A stretch of DNA of 64,000 bases from Mytilus californianus (GCF_021869535.1 NW_026262743.1:480785-544784), one strand, 5' to 3'. Numbered from the stretch's first letter, positions 1-11,929 are shown. A program made the numbers and translations. The notes: generated by a model from the letters alone, not told the origin.

Positions 1-322
1 CAGACACGGCCAGGGAATCAGAGCTTTGCGAGAGGGAGATACATTCTTTAATTCAAAATGACAATTTCTATAAAACTTTAGTCATATTTAATGGTAGTAC
101 CGGAGTACTGAGTGTGCTACTGGAAAAGCGATAAGTAAGAGTATGTGAGCTAGTTTAAGTATATCATCCAATATTTAGTAGAACGTTTGGCTTACTAAAC
201 ATCTTATCAGACATTTAACAAAATCTCTTATCATTTTATTCGGTAGTTTCACGAGGACAATGTAAACAAAATACATCTTTTAACTAAAATGACGAATAAG
301 AGAGCAAAATACTATTACTTAC

Positions 323-386
323 CTGCATCACCTCTAACTTGCTGCCTGCAAACCAATACGAAAACTATTAACAAGCTAACAAACAT
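323..386 (-). CDS. Exon 1 of a second CX3C-peptide gene (copy A); gene continues off the left edge
   Basis: Reading the minus strand from 386 down, an ATG opens a 64-nt exon ending at a GTAAG donor. It is nearly identical to exon 1 of the complete gene at 20,802 and codes for a hydrophobic signal peptide (MFVSLLIVFVLVC, then basic QQVRG). The two copies differ at the end of the exon: RGDAG here, RGVPG there. The intron is phase 1, as in the complete copy. Homology continues through intron 1 to base 1, where the sequence matches that just before exon 2 of the other copy (near 21,187). This start looks functional, but all later exons lie outside the window. Confidence 0.75.
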
Positions 387-485
387 CTTGTCACTGGATT
401 CTAAAAAGTACTTGTTGAATAAATCTACGAACAACTGTACAGTTAATTCGAATTGATAATGTTTAATTTAACATTGCTGCTATCG

Positions 486-493
486 CTTATATA
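486..493 (-). promoter_or_regulatory. TATA box of copy A
   Basis: The minus strand reads TATATAAG about 107 bases before the copy A start codon. The complete gene has the same octamer at the same distance. The sequence between box and ATG is conserved between the two copies. Confidence 0.6.
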
Positions 494-585
494 CTATACA
501 TGAAATAGACAGCTGTTATATATAAGAAATCAATTGTAACAGTCTGCATGTTTATGTTAATAGTGCACACGAATCTAGTAATTTT

Positions 586-1769
586 CTTTTTAGAGTACAT
601 ACAATCTAAGATTTTCTCATCTTGCAATAATATTAAAACATTTGACTTTTCTACACTTTACACAAGTATTCCATATTCCAAACTAAAAGACAAATTTGCT
701 TTCTTTCATAAAAAAGAATGACGAACGTAGATACAAGTATCTTGTCTTGGGGAGGAAAAAAATCTCTGAAACTGCCATTATCAAGATGCTTTATTTCTTG
801 ATTTACAACATATTTGCTACGTTTGGAGGACGTGTTTTTCAACAGACTGTCGGCATTCCAATGGGAACCAATTGTGCCCCTCTTCTTGCCGACTTGTTTC
901 TTTATTATTATGAGGCTGACTTCATACAGGAACTTCTTAGGAAGAAAGGTAAGAAGTTAGCAATATCCTTTAACTTTACGTTCCGCTATATAGATGATGT
1001 TCTCTCACTAAATAATTCAAAATGTGATCACTATGTTGAACGCATCTATCCCGTCGAACTAGAGATAAAGGATAAAACAGATACAGTTAAGTCTGCCTCA
1101 TATCTTGACTTACATCTAGAAATTGACAATGAGGGTCGGTTTAAGACAAAACGTTACGACAAAAGAGATGATTTCAGCTTCCCAATTGTGAACTTTCCAT
1201 TTCTATGTAGCAACATTTCAGCAGCGCCTTCATAAAGAGTATATATCTCCCAATTGATACGATATTCCCGGGCTTGTATTTCCTAGCATGATTTCCTTGA
1301 TAAAGGGTTGCTGCTCACAAGGAAGCTATTAAACCAAGAGTTCCAAATGGTGAAGTTAAAATCATCCCTTCGTAAATTTTCCGGACGCCATCACGAGTTG
1401 GTTGACCGTTATGGAATAACCGTTTGACAGATGATATCGGATATGTTCCTTATGTCGTAATAACAATTCACTTCCTTTTTCACCACGAATGTGACCTACC
1501 GATTGAGACTATTTACCGGATTTGTAATAACATGAGCAACACGACAGGTGCCATATGTGGAGCAGGATCTGCTTACCCTTCCGGAGTACCTGAGATCACC
1601 CCCAGTTTTTGGTTGGGTTCGTGTTGCTTAGTCTTTGGTTTTCTATGTTGTGTCTTGTGTACTATTATTTGTCTGTTTGTCTGTTTATTTTTTGGCCATG
1701 GCGTTGTTGGTTTGGTTTCGATCTGTGAGTTTGACTGTCCCTCTGGTATCTTTCACCCCTCTTTTTTTT
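586..1769 (+). mobile_element. 5'-truncated Penelope-like retroelement fragment
   Basis: The segment interrupts DNA that is continuous in the paralogous region at about 20,520-20,600. Sequence just left of 586 and right of 1,769 rejoins in that uninterrupted copy. It begins inside a reverse transcriptase and ends with a 3' tail that recurs near 11.0 kb (minus), 26.6 kb and 38.9 kb (plus). A T-rich junction hides any target duplication. Assignment to Penelope-like elements is by recalled resemblance of the RT motifs; no GIY-YIG endonuclease is visible. Confidence 0.65.
590..1427 (+). pseudogene. Reverse transcriptase (Penelope-like), frameshifted fragment
   Basis: The reading frame opens with FDFSTLYTSIP (RT motif A) from about 641, then shifts frame near 705-720. 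The next open stretch (696-1235) carries QTVGIPMGTNCAPLLADLF and the catalytic FRYIDDVLSL, followed by SYLDLHLEID. A further frame change near 1,235 and stops near 1,285 precede a last readable block at about 1,285-1,427, with KLLNQ, KLKSSLRKF and RHHELVDRYG. The fragment lacks everything upstream of motif A and has at least two frameshifts, so it cannot make an active enzyme. Confidence 0.8.
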
Positions 1770-1779
1770 AACATTACTT

Positions 1780-2260
1780 TTAGAGATTATATAGTTAACG
1801 TACATACATTTTGTATATTTACTTTCTGAAATACTTAAAACTAAAAACCCAAATGCAGAATTAAGCATCCTTGTTCTCATCTTAAAAAGTTAAATAAACA
1901 TAAATGTTTTCAAAATTTTGCTCTGGAAACTGAATTTTGTTGAAAGCAACCTTCCTACAAAATTTCATAAATTTACCTAAAGATTTGACAACGTTATTGA
2001 TGACTGAACAAATTTAACCTCAGACTGAGTCTGGGTGTTAACTGTAAAAACTAAGTTCACTTATCAGTAAAATCAAGATATAAAGTAAACGTTTTAAAAT
2101 TTTGCTCTGGGTACTGTATTTTGTTCATAAACAAAACTTCTGTCCAAATTTTATAAAATTCCATGTAGGTTTGACAAAGTTATTGATGTCTAAAAAAAAT
2201 TTAACCACAGACTTAACCTAAATGTTGACGACGCCGATGCTGACGACGGAATCTAGGATT
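1780..2260 (-). repeat. Paralogous upstream block plus two diverged repeats of about 185 bp
   Basis: Bases 1,780-1,985 are the reverse complement of about 20,395-20,600, the stretch between the orphan exon 6 and the promoter of the complete peptide gene. A phrase around AAAATTTTGCTCTGG recurs at about 1,912 and 2,097, giving two diverged tandem copies that end near a run of GACGACG triplets. The 20,390-20,470 region carries one copy of the same repeat, so it was present before the inverted duplication. Confidence 0.5.
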
Positions 2261-2593
2261 GCTATGTTTTGCTTTCGCAGAATACTTTTTGCAGGTTCGA
2301 CAAAAATCACCGCATACTAGCACAATACTGATTTTACGTTGTTGCTATCGGGTCATCTCAGTTTCAATCTTTTTTCGTTTTTGCTATTTGATTTCTACTT
2401 CACATCTAGTTACCTCGTCTCTTCTTACGTATATAAAAAGAATATCAATTTGCACATAACAAATATCAAAATGTAGAAATAAAATCTTAACGCGAAGGAA
2501 AACAACAACAATCACGGCTTATCAAAGGCCAAAAGACAACACAAATAACAAGGAGATTGAGAAACATGAATCCCACGACAAAACCTGGCGTAA

Positions 2594-2657
2594 GTTAACT
2601 CAAGTAATCTTGCTGCCTACAAACCAAAACGAAAATTATTAACAAGCTAACAAACGT
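2594..2657 (-). pseudogene. Dead exon 1 of a CX3C-peptide gene (copy B')
   Basis: On the minus strand this matches exon 1 of the complete gene, but the start codon is ACG (2,657-2,655). The donor region is altered and a TAA follows in frame shortly after the QQ pair. The upstream TATA box equivalent is also changed (TAAATAAG at 2,764-2,757). Start, donor and promoter changes together point to a pseudogene. Confidence 0.7.
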
Positions 2658-3033
2658 CTTGTTACTGGATTCATAAAAGTACTTTAGGAATAAATCTACG
2701 AACAACTGCACAGTTTACTCGAATTAATAATGTTTATTTTGACATAACTGCTATCGCTTATTTACTATACATGAAATATGATCATATCATACTTATATTT
2801 GTACTTATAATTTTATGCGAGACAATTTCTATCTATAAGAAATCAATTGTAACAGTCTGCATGTATATATTAATAGTGCACACGAAACTAGTAATTTTAA
2901 CACTATTTTAAGAGATTATATTGTTAAGCAAATGCATTTTGTATATGTACTTTCTGAAATACTTAAAACTAAGAACCCAAATGCAGAATTATGCACCATT
3001 TTTCTTATCGTTAGTAGTTAAAATAAAACTTAC

Positions 3034-3069
3034 ACATACAGGATTCAAGATATTCCCCAAGTTTCTTAC
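3034..3069 (-). pseudogene. Exon 6-like copy with one cysteine lost (copy B)
   Basis: A 36-nt exon on the minus strand sits between an AATTGCAG acceptor and a GTAAGT donor. It is phase 1 on both sides, like exon 6 of the complete gene. It codes for KKLGEYLESCM: the first cysteine of the CX3C pair is tyrosine (TAT), so the motif is broken. Splice sites are intact. It lies about 410 bases upstream, in the minus-strand direction, of the dead exon 1. Confidence 0.65.
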
Positions 3070-3299
3070 CTGCAATTAATACAATAGAATCTTTATTTGT
3101 ATACAAACATCTATTCTTTGAATGAAACTATATCTTGAAATGAATGTTAGCGTCTGCATATAATTATAAAAAACACTCACTTTTTGACAATTTTATTTAG
3201 AATAGAATTAATGTATTGTTGATAAAGTTCAAAATGTTTTTATTGAATTCTTTATATAATTGAACTTACCGTTACGCAATCCAATTGTATTGTTTCATA

Positions 3300-3725
3300 G
3301 TAAATTTGCCAGTGTATAGTTAAAAAAAACCGATAAATTCATCATCTCACGGCTACTCTTGTTCGTTAAATGAAAGTCTTCTGTCCGTAAAAATAAAGGT
3401 ACCCAGGTGACAGATTTTAGCTAAAACATTTAGCAAGCATTGGTGATATAAAATTCGTTCAACATTTGTTTTGATAAATATTCAATTAATTACATAATTG
3501 AATATATGTGCTAAATAACCCATGTTTTAGGTGTATATCCAATACAATTTGGTCAATGAGATATTTCAAATTTTAATATATGCATGTATTTTAATTGCAT
3601 GAGACATGGCAATGTAAATGCCTTTTTGAAACATATATTTAATGATAAAAGTAAAGAGCATAAAGTGGCAAATATATCCTGATAACCTGTCAGATAATAA
3701 TTACTGTGTTTATTCAGTAGGCTTT
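3300..3725 (-). repeat. Intron-3 block of copy B, inverted relative to the complete gene
   Basis: The reverse complement of this stretch aligns over its whole length with 22,549-22,940 (intron 3 of the complete gene) and with 16,440-16,805. All three share the phrases around CTGTCACCTGAGTACC and GACCAAAT. It marks the block as part of a duplicated gene rather than independent sequence. Confidence 0.7.
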
Positions 3726-4142
3726 GGGGTATCATAATAGTTTACCAAATTGCAGTTTGAATTCTTCTCCCACAAACTGATCAACTGGTAAAATATTTTA
3801 ACTTTTTGCTTTAGTGAAATGTTGCATTTCTTCTATATTAAAAGTCAAGGTATTAGAAAGAAAAGTTATCCAAGAGTTAAAAAATCAAAATATATCAAAC
3901 CGGTGACCGAACCATACTGATAGTTAACTACTGTTCAACACGCATTCGTAAACTGATGTTTTGTTTTGTCACTTGTTTGATTTTTTTGTAATATTCGAAT
4001 GCCTGAAATAGTTATTCCCTAAACACATGTTCATTTCATAACAATTATCCATCTATTCTAAAAAAAATAATTCTTAAACAAATCATTTAATTTGGCATAT
4101 CATTAGGTCAACAAATGAATTTTGTAAGAAAAACATACATAC

Positions 4143-4202
4143 CTGGTGAAAATTCATCCATGCACTGTTGGACACAAACATGTGTAGCAATGTCGTTTGT
4201 TT
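4143..4202 (-). CDS. Exon 3-like copy with intact CX3C (copy B)
   Basis: Read on the minus strand, the exon keeps the frame of exon 3 of the complete gene and codes for HVCVQQCMDEFSPG, with the CX3C pair intact. The ancestral acceptor (AAACAG) is mutated to AAACAA. A TATAG six bases further upstream would restore splicing in frame and add two residues. The donor is GTATGT. Exons 4 and 5 were not found below it, so the copy is probably not functional as a whole. Confidence 0.55.
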
Positions 4203-4309
4203 CTATAAATAAGCATTCATTAGATTATTTTAATTACGCAGATTATAAACATGTCATTTTGTTAATAAATATACCTGCTGAAGTAATTACAATTCCAAGT
4301 CATAAATAA

Positions 4310-4525
4310 ATCTTTAAATTTGTTACTTCCTACAAAAAAAAACGAATCTTACAATTGACAACCATTGACCAAAAGTCTTTTTAACCGGAGTCCAAGTTAA
4401 GCAAATATCTACCAATCAATCAATCTATTTAAATTGTTCTTGTATTAAGGAGAGTTTATTTTTTGTACGTAGGTATGAGTTTATAACATTTTTACTACGC
4501 AACTTTGCAACGTATTTTACTTAGT
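4310..4525 (-). repeat. Intron-2 block of copy B
   Basis: The reverse complement matches about 21,720-21,960 in intron 2 of the complete peptide gene. Homology stops near 4,525, so copy B is truncated before its exons 1 and 2. Confidence 0.6.
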
Positions 4526-4754
4526 TGTAGGTTAATTTTTTTTAATTCTAGCAAGTGTGGACACATATCAGTGTGGAAAGTATGTTTGAATGTTTGACAG
4601 TGATTTCTGACAAAAACGTTTTCTGTTTTTTTTCCATTGTGTTCAATGTTTAACTGTTCCACAATGACAGCCATCCTGAATATCAGACCAGTACCAAACA
4701 CTTACTAGATGTGTCGGGACGACACAAATGGCCCTGCTCGAAAAAAAGCTTGAA

Positions 4755-5235
4755 GCAATATTTAGGAGTGGAAAATTGAGAATGAAGTCTGTATAACTGT
4801 TATTTTTACAAAATTTTCGAAGTCCAAACCTGTAATTTCAGCAAAAATCAATGGAGCGGAACCAAACGTAAATTCGATCTGTGACTCATCATAGTAGACT
4901 AACATACTAAAAATCAGCTCACTATTTGAAAGGGTTTAGAAAAAAAGTCCGTATAACTGCCATTGTGGTGAAATGTTTAAGGTCAAAAGCCTGTAATTTT
5001 AGCAAAAATCAATGGAGCGGAACCAAGCGTAAAAACGATCTGTAACTCATCATAGTAGACTCACATACTAAAAATCAGCTCAATATGTGAAGGCGTTTAG
5101 AAAAAAAAGTCTGTATAACTGTTATTTTCACAAAATTTTCAAACTCCAAAGCCTGTCATTTCAACAAAAAATCAATGGAGCGGAACCAAACGTAAACTCG
5201 ATCTGTAACTCATCATAGTATACTCTCATTCTTAA
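4755..5235. repeat. Three tandem copies of a 161-bp repeat
   Basis: The phrase ATCAATGGAGCGGAACCAA recurs at 4,848, 5,009 and 5,171, followed each time by a conserved GATCTGT(A/G)ACTCATCATAGTA. Copies are roughly 85-90 percent alike by eye. No open reading frame spans the array. Confidence 0.85.
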
Positions 5236-5239
5236 AATT

Positions 5240-5525
5240 TTTGGTATGGAACCTTGTGGTACAATTTCATAGAGATCCATAGATTTATACTCAAGTTATT
5301 GTCCGGAAACCAGAAAATCCTATTTTCTTGGCCCCTAATTCCTTAACAGTTTTTGGCCATAACCCAAAAAATCAATCCAAATCTTCAATTTGAGGTATAG
5401 AACCTTGTGGTACAATTTCATAGAGATCCATACACTTATACACAAGTTATTGTCCTGAAACAGGAAAAAGCCTGTTTTGGCCCCTAATTTCTAAAAAATT
5501 AAACAAACGTCTTCGGACGACAACG
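5240..5525. repeat. Two tandem copies of a 151-bp repeat
   Basis: ACCTTGTGGTACAATTTCAT recurs at 5,251 and 5,402, and each copy ends in TTTGGCCCCTAATT. The array abuts the 161-bp repeats and ends in a GACGACAACGACGATG tail, similar to the tail near 2,240. The arrays may be core repeats of one non-autonomous element. Confidence 0.75.
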
Positions 5526-5529
5526 ACGA

Positions 5530-6035
5530 TGAAGACGCTGACAAAATTTTGCAGTCTTATACGAAGGTGTTACAAAGCCATCACGCATCAGAATGCAGGT
5601 TGCATAATTTGTAAATTTCAATGTGCTTTTTATTTATTTGGTTGCATTGTTTTCAATGTGCTTTCTTTTCATTTTGCCATCTTGAAAAAAATGTTTGGTT
5701 CAAATGTAAATAAAATTTTCAATCTCCCTTTAACTTCTTATGTTCCATGGATGCTGTTTCAATAATGTCTTGTGCTGACAGTTTCAATAATCTTACCTTA
5801 CAGTTCATATGTAGATACAGGTTGTCTGTTTATGAATCTCGATTTCACAAATAATGCATTTGCATAACAATGAACTGAGCTCAATGCAAAGCACTTTAAT
5901 AATACATTTAGACAGAGAGCTCAATCCAGTGATATACAGGCTCTTCAGGAACACCGCTAACTAAAATTTCAAACTACATGGATCGGAGGTCCTCAAAATA
6001 GACATGTCGATTAATTATATTATATGTAAACTAGA
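5530..6035. other. No recognised gene
   Basis: AT-rich sequence between two repeat arrays. A 78-codon open frame at 5,529-5,765 starts inside the repeat tail and has no recognisable motif. Confidence 0.4.
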
Positions 6036-6039
6036 GGCT

Positions 6040-7195
6040 CTAAAGAGCTTGTGTCGCTCACCTAGGTCTATGTGCAACTTCAACAATAGACACTCTCCAA
6101 CCCATTGGCGGCTAGAATAGAATTCAGGACTTTTTTGTTGATCTTGTATTGCAGATGATTTTTTTTTCTGTTTACAAGTTTCTCTCTATCCTCTTTAATT
6201 TTTGGCCAAAACACAAAAAAACGGTAAAAAATTGTCCTTTAAGGGCAATCACTCCTATAGAGAAACACAATTTTACTTATTTGTAGATCGTGTTTTGCTG
6301 ATCATTTTTGTTATTTGAAGAGTTTATCTATTTCTTATAGTTTTCGATATAATACACAAAAACGTTAAATATTAATAAAAATCGCCATTAAAGTTTAAGA
6401 ACTCCAATAAGGAGTTGTTTGACGATTTCGGCTATGTTGATGTACCTGTAAATCTCATCTTGCTGATCATATTTGTTATCTAAAGTTGCTAAATATCTAT
6501 AATAGTTTACAAGCTAAGAGACAGAACATTAAAAATGGGTGAAATCGTCATTAAAGAGCAATAACTCCAATAAGGAGTTAACTGATAAAAATGTAGATCT
6601 TGTATTGCTAATAATTTTTGCTTGTTTAAGTTTTAATCTATCTGTAATAGTTTTTCAGATAATTGGCAAAAACCTAAAAAAATGGTAAAAATCGTCATTG
6701 AAGGGAAACAACACCAATATTAAGGATTCTTCTGACGATTTTGACCATGTGGACTTATTTGTAGATCTTGTCATGCTGATAATTTTTGTCATTTAAAGGT
6801 TTCCCTCTTTTATGATTTTTCAAGATGATAGAAAATAGAAAAAAAATGGTAAAATACATTGTTTAAGGGCAATAACTCCTATAAGAAGTCGTCTGACAGT
6901 TTTGATGTTCATGGACAATATGTAGATCTCATCATTTTAAACATTTTTACCCGTCTGATTTTCTCTATTTATTTCGTTATTCAAGATAAAAGATAATTAC
7001 ATTTTACACTTATGCTTTATTTTTAATCATGTCGGTCATGTTCATTGGAAGATGGGGTCATCGGACACATTTTTAAACTAGATACCCTAATGATGATTGT
7101 GGTCGGTCAAGTTTTGTTAAATTTGGCCCAGTGGTTTCAGAGGAGAAGATTTTTGTAAAAGTTAACGACGGACGCAACTGATGCCAGGTGAACTA
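6040..7195. mobile_element. Non-autonomous element with five core repeats of about 155-160 bp
   Basis: The left end reads GAGGCTCTAAAGAGC followed by TTGTGTCGCTCACCT. Five diverged tandem units follow, each with a phrase like CAATAACTCCAATAAGGAGT (near 6,245, 6,397, 6,550, 6,708 and 6,870). A unique right arm ends near GACGGACGCAACTGATG. A left arm, core repeats of about 160 bp and a right arm without coding capacity resemble bivalve pearl or Helitron-like elements as I recall them; family membership is an inference. Confidence 0.6.
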
Positions 7196-7199
7196 ATAA

Positions 7200-9770
7200 A
7201 AGGTATATGTATATAAAACCTATACAAAGTTGTGGTAAAAAGAGTCAGTAAATAGCAAGTAGATGTCGCTACATGCACAAGTAAATAAATACCTCTCTCT
7301 TGAAATAATCTTGTTTAAGCAGGGTCATTGTCATGGTCTTCTCATTTATCATGTTTATACAAGGAATAACAAATAAGGCAAAATAAAGAATCCATGTCTA
7401 CTTACATGTACATACACTGGTTCCCATTTTTTCCAATTAACGCATGCACATACAATGCAGCAGAGACGTAGATAATCTGAGCAAAAAGTAACACAGGCAA
7501 CATTTAAGATCAAACTGACCATCTACTCACTTAACGAAGTATTTATGAACAGTAGAATAATTACTATAACAAGATCTTGAATAAAGTTCATCCAGATTTA
7601 TGTTTTAAGTCATTGGATACGCACGTCTTTCTTGTGGTGGTATTGAAAGGATATTTATTTGTGTCTTAAGTGGTATTTCGGAGGAGAGAAAAAAACTAAT
7701 ATTTATGCATATATGTTAATGGATTATGTGTTTTTCGTTTGATAAATCTTGGATATAGAATCGTCTGAGAAAAATGACATGGTACAACTAGAATACATTT
7801 CCAGGTATTTAACACTCTAGTATATGTTATTTAACTAATAAGGGTGTGCTCGATTTGAAGTCATATCTGAAACAAAATATGATTCTATATTTCAAACCAT
7901 TTATCAGATCAAATTATTATCAGAAAGATTGCCTTTTGTATGTCTTTAACTTAAGTGAAAAACTACGTTTTGATTTCATTTAAACATTTCAAGATTAACG
8001 CCGTCATTTGCACTGCCGATATAACTGTTATATTTGCCACTGGACATATAACAACAGTAAAGGAATTCGATTGTGTTACGCGTTTCTGTTGAAAATGGTC
8101 CGAATGACCACCAGGAAAAAAATAGATTACGAGAACTCTGTAAATACAAAATGATATAGTACATACAAATAAACAATAATAACATACCAGCAGTATATAT
8201 ACATAAGATTAATAATTTTCATAGTTTTATGTAAATTGATAACCTATCTCTGTGTGGCTTGACGGAGATGTTGATGTTTTGTATGTTTTTTGATGAGCTT
8301 TTCCATAGAATTGCAGAACTGTATGCAAAAATTTTTTTTTCATTATAATAATCTAAATTCGTATTTGGCCGAATAACTACCAACTTGTTTTTTTGAGACG
8401 GATCTTAAATTTCTTTCCTAAATTCAGGGTTCTGAACACACAACTTTTTCAGATAATCAGGAATTTATTGTGTGAGTTTTTTAATACTAGAACTAGTTTA
8501 TGATAAGAAATTCTGTCTCGGAAAATAAACCAATTTAATATGTCAAAATTACTGAATCAACCTGTTTATTTCCTTACATAACTTGGGTAGAACACTCATT
8601 ACAAATTCCACTACGCTAGTTATTCAGTGTGCACCACATTTTTGATGTTATTTCTTCATAGAGAGAAAAAAAATATTACAGTCATTCCGTAAATAATTTG
8701 GATGATTGAGAGTGGATTGATTATAGGAACTGAACCCTTTACCATATATAGTACAAACAAGTTATATTTTCAAAAATTAAATACCAGCAGTTAAATGAGT
8801 TATTTATAGTAGAATTACAAATTTGAAATTGGTGACCTAAAAACTAAAACAGTTTTATATGTGTTACTTTTATGTTGATTTGTTTTTAGAGAATGATTTA
8901 TACATGTATCACAAATTTTCATAATTATGTTTAAAAAATAATGGATGTCCAGAACTTCGTGTCAGTTGTAACTTGAGATTCTCATGAATGATTGTAGGCC
9001 AATAAATGAAGATATCTGTCTTTCACATATTAATTAACCAAGTAAAGGCTAATTTTTCTTTTTTTCTTTAAAGAAGTCAGATTTAAAGAATTGGTCGTAG
9101 AAACAAAACAAGAAGGTGATCCCCAGCTGACCACACTTTGTACGTGCACTTGCAATCAATATCCGTCATCTGTTTTGAACATTTCATATTATTTCAATTT
9201 GAACAGAATAATAGAGAGACATCTGCCGTTAATATCCATTCCTGAACCTACCGAAAAGTACAACTGGTCGTCTCGTAATAAATTAAAATATAATAGATCA
9301 GCAGAGTGATTACGCAACATTCTCATGACTAATGATTCTTTGTAAAATGATAACTCCCAACTGATCAGCATGTTGCAAGCGTAATAGAATGTAATTACAT
9401 AATGCAGTACACTTTTATCTTTTAGTCTAGGCTGTTCTGATGTATGTGATAACTTGTATTATGTATTTGCATTTTTGATTCACATTACAATAATTTAAAA
9501 AAAAAACCAACTTCATTAAATCATCCCTATATAGGTTTAAGTTTGCATGAAACAACATCTTGCAAAATAAGATCTTAAAAAACTACATGCACTAGTAAAT
9601 ATTTTGAAAAAAAAAACATGTAGTGAGGATATTTAAGTTTCAATACAAACAAAAAATAATAAGTTTTCCACCCGAAATTTATATATTTTGATATGAAGAT
9701 ATTATATATGGTTTAAAATATCATTTTTGGAATCAGACGATAGCTTAATTAAATCTGATTTCAAAAATAT
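7200..9770. other. No gene recognised; AT-rich intergenic DNA
   Basis: Open frames here are short (72 codons or fewer) and without motifs. The frame at 9,091-9,309 has no convincing splice sites. Confidence 0.4.
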
Positions 9771-9779
9771 ATGGTATCT

Positions 9780-10400
9780 ATACACTTTTGCTTAAAATAA
9801 GGGAGATAATTACTACTTCCGGTTTGAAAAATGTCACTTCTGGTATTATATGATAGGTTACTTCACACTGATCCCAAAAATATATGGTTCTAGATACGTT
9901 TACAATAAAATAGAGGAAAAACTACTTTCGGTTTACTTAAAGTCACTTCCGGTTGACTTTTTCAGGGTCATGTGTTTTCCTATCAAATGCAAAAGACCCA
10001 ATAACCTTGACTTAAATTTCAAGGTCATAAAGCAAGGACCTCAAATCAAAAGACCCTAAGTCTATACTGTATATGGCTGATAAATTAGATGACAATTCAG
10101 CTTATTTCAAATATTACAGGGGACGATACTCCAATTAAATGTCAACACACCATTTAAACCAAAACATATATCTTACGAAATGTCGCAACAGACAGTTTAG
10201 TCAAAATGTGTTGTTGATATCTTATACGGCTTTTGAAAATAGTGATAACAAGCCAAAATCAAAATTTAGAACACGACCTTGACCTTTGACCTTGACCTCA
10301 TTTTTCTTTTAATAGACCAAGGACCTCAAATCAAAGAATTCTAGGTCTCAATAACTAATGGTTTACCTGTCACAATTACATTTCACTTATTACTAATACA
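9780..10400. repeat. Dispersed repeat with CTTGACCTTTGACCTTGACC phrase
   Basis: Two related halves share CAAGGACCTCAAATCAAA followed by a TCTA/TCTC phrase (near 10,033 and 10,319). The block holds repeated ACTTCCGGT and GACCTTGACC strings. It looks like a degenerate interspersed repeat; no coding potential was seen. Confidence 0.45.
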
Positions 10401-10749
10401 GAAGGGGAGAAAACTGTAAAGACCTAATTATGGTTGGATATTATTTTTGTATCGCCTTTTCACTCCATTTTATGTATGAACTACATTGTATTTGTAAAGT
10501 GCACATTGAGTACTCCCAAGTAAGGAGTAATATATGAGAAATCAACAGTCGCAAAATTTGTCCCATAATTTTTTTCTACAGGTAGTCAACTTATCTGAAT
10601 CGGTCAGTAAGCGTTTCGATTTTAATAAATTATCACACGATCTCGCAGTTGGTAATACCTGCTGTAGATGTATGTTAAAACTGTGATTTACAGGTAGACA
10701 AAACTGTAATGAAATCATTAGTAAACATTGTTTTACTTCAATTTTGTTA

Positions 10750-11370
10750 AAAAAGAGAGGCGAAAGATTCCAGAGGGACATTCAAATTCATAAATTCGAA
10801 AATAAACTGACTCGATGGCCTGAGTAATGTACAAATTCCAAACAACAAATGAAAAACAAATACTATAAATAGCATGAATATCAGCCAATGACAGTTTCTA
10901 GATCTCCGCCTTATACTTAGTCGAGCAAGAAATATGAATTATGAAATACAACTTCAATAAAACTATTCAGTTGCATATTCTGTACATAAACAAACATTAA
11001 GTAATGGAACACATTTAGATACTGCCTTTGGTAGTAAAAGACAGGCGAAAGATACCAAAGGGTCATTCAAACTCATAAGTAAAAATTAAACTGATAATCC
11101 CATGGCTAAAAAAAGAAAAAGACAAACAACAGTTCAGAAAACACAACATAGAAAACCAAACACTGAACACATCGAACCCCACCAAAAACTGGGGTGTTCT
11201 CATGCGCTCCGGGAGTGTAAGCAGATCCTGCTCCACGTGTGGCACCTGTCGTGTTGCTCATGCAAGTACAAACCCGGTAATAAGTTAAATTCAGTAGGTC
11301 ACATTCGAGAAAAAAGGGGTGGGGGACGGGATTATAGTTACGACAATTGGTAAATATATTTCGTGTTCAG
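10750..11370 (-). mobile_element. Two partial copies of the Penelope-like 3' tail, inverted
   Basis: The reverse complement of 11,035-11,350 matches the 3' tail at 1,490-1,765: AGCAACACGACAGGTG, GGAGCAGGATCTGCTTAC, then GAGTTTGA and a TTTGGTATCTTTC end. A shorter copy of the last part is at 10,750-10,830. No RT coding sequence accompanies them. Confidence 0.65.
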
Positions 11371-11539
11371 TTGTCTTTAATCACCAAATTAATAGAGGTC
11401 ATAACATGTCAGCTGCATGTGTTTCTGTTTGTCATTACCTGCTAGTTACAGTGATTTCCACTGAATATTGTTGAATTTCTACCTACTGATCAGATTTCCT
11501 CAGGATGATAGCACATACATGTATATTAACAATAAAATT

Positions 11540-11710
11540 GAGAATGGAAATGGGAAATATGCCAAAGAGACAACAACCCGGCCAAAAAGCAGACAACAGC
11601 CGAAGGTCACCAATGGGTCTTCAACGTAGCGAGAAAATCCCGCACCAGGAGGTTGTCCTCAGGTGGCCCCTATAAAAAATGTGTACTAGTTCAGTGAAAA
11701 TGGACGTCAT
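11540..11710 (-). repeat. Dispersed repeat B, right end, inverted
   Basis: The reverse complement matches about 15,130-15,300: TGACGTCCAT near one end, the run around CGAAGGTCACCAATGGGTCT in the middle, and AATGGAAATGGG at the other. This family is, from memory, very common in mussel genomes and transcript ends. Confidence 0.7.
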
Positions 11711-11929
11711 TTTAAATTTTGACTCAGGCCAAAAAAGGAAGAATAGGTGTGTTTTCCATCACCATACATTTTAACTTTTTTGTGAAAAATCAAAATAACA
11801 ACTAAAACAAATCTACATTTCTTGCTGTTATTGGAAGAAACCTCTACATGTAACATGTCCAAATATCTTCTGGATCTAATAAGTGCTATTTGTAAAATCA
11901 TTTTTATGACTGTGAATTATAATAAATAA

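Noticed and set aside
590-1427. Functional reverse transcriptase gene
   Set aside because: At least two frameshifts, internal stops and a missing N-terminal part; kept as a pseudogene.
1424-1880. 115-, 64- and 71-codon frames, some hydrophobic
   Set aside because: They lie in the non-coding 3' tail of the retroelement, which recurs elsewhere with different frames.
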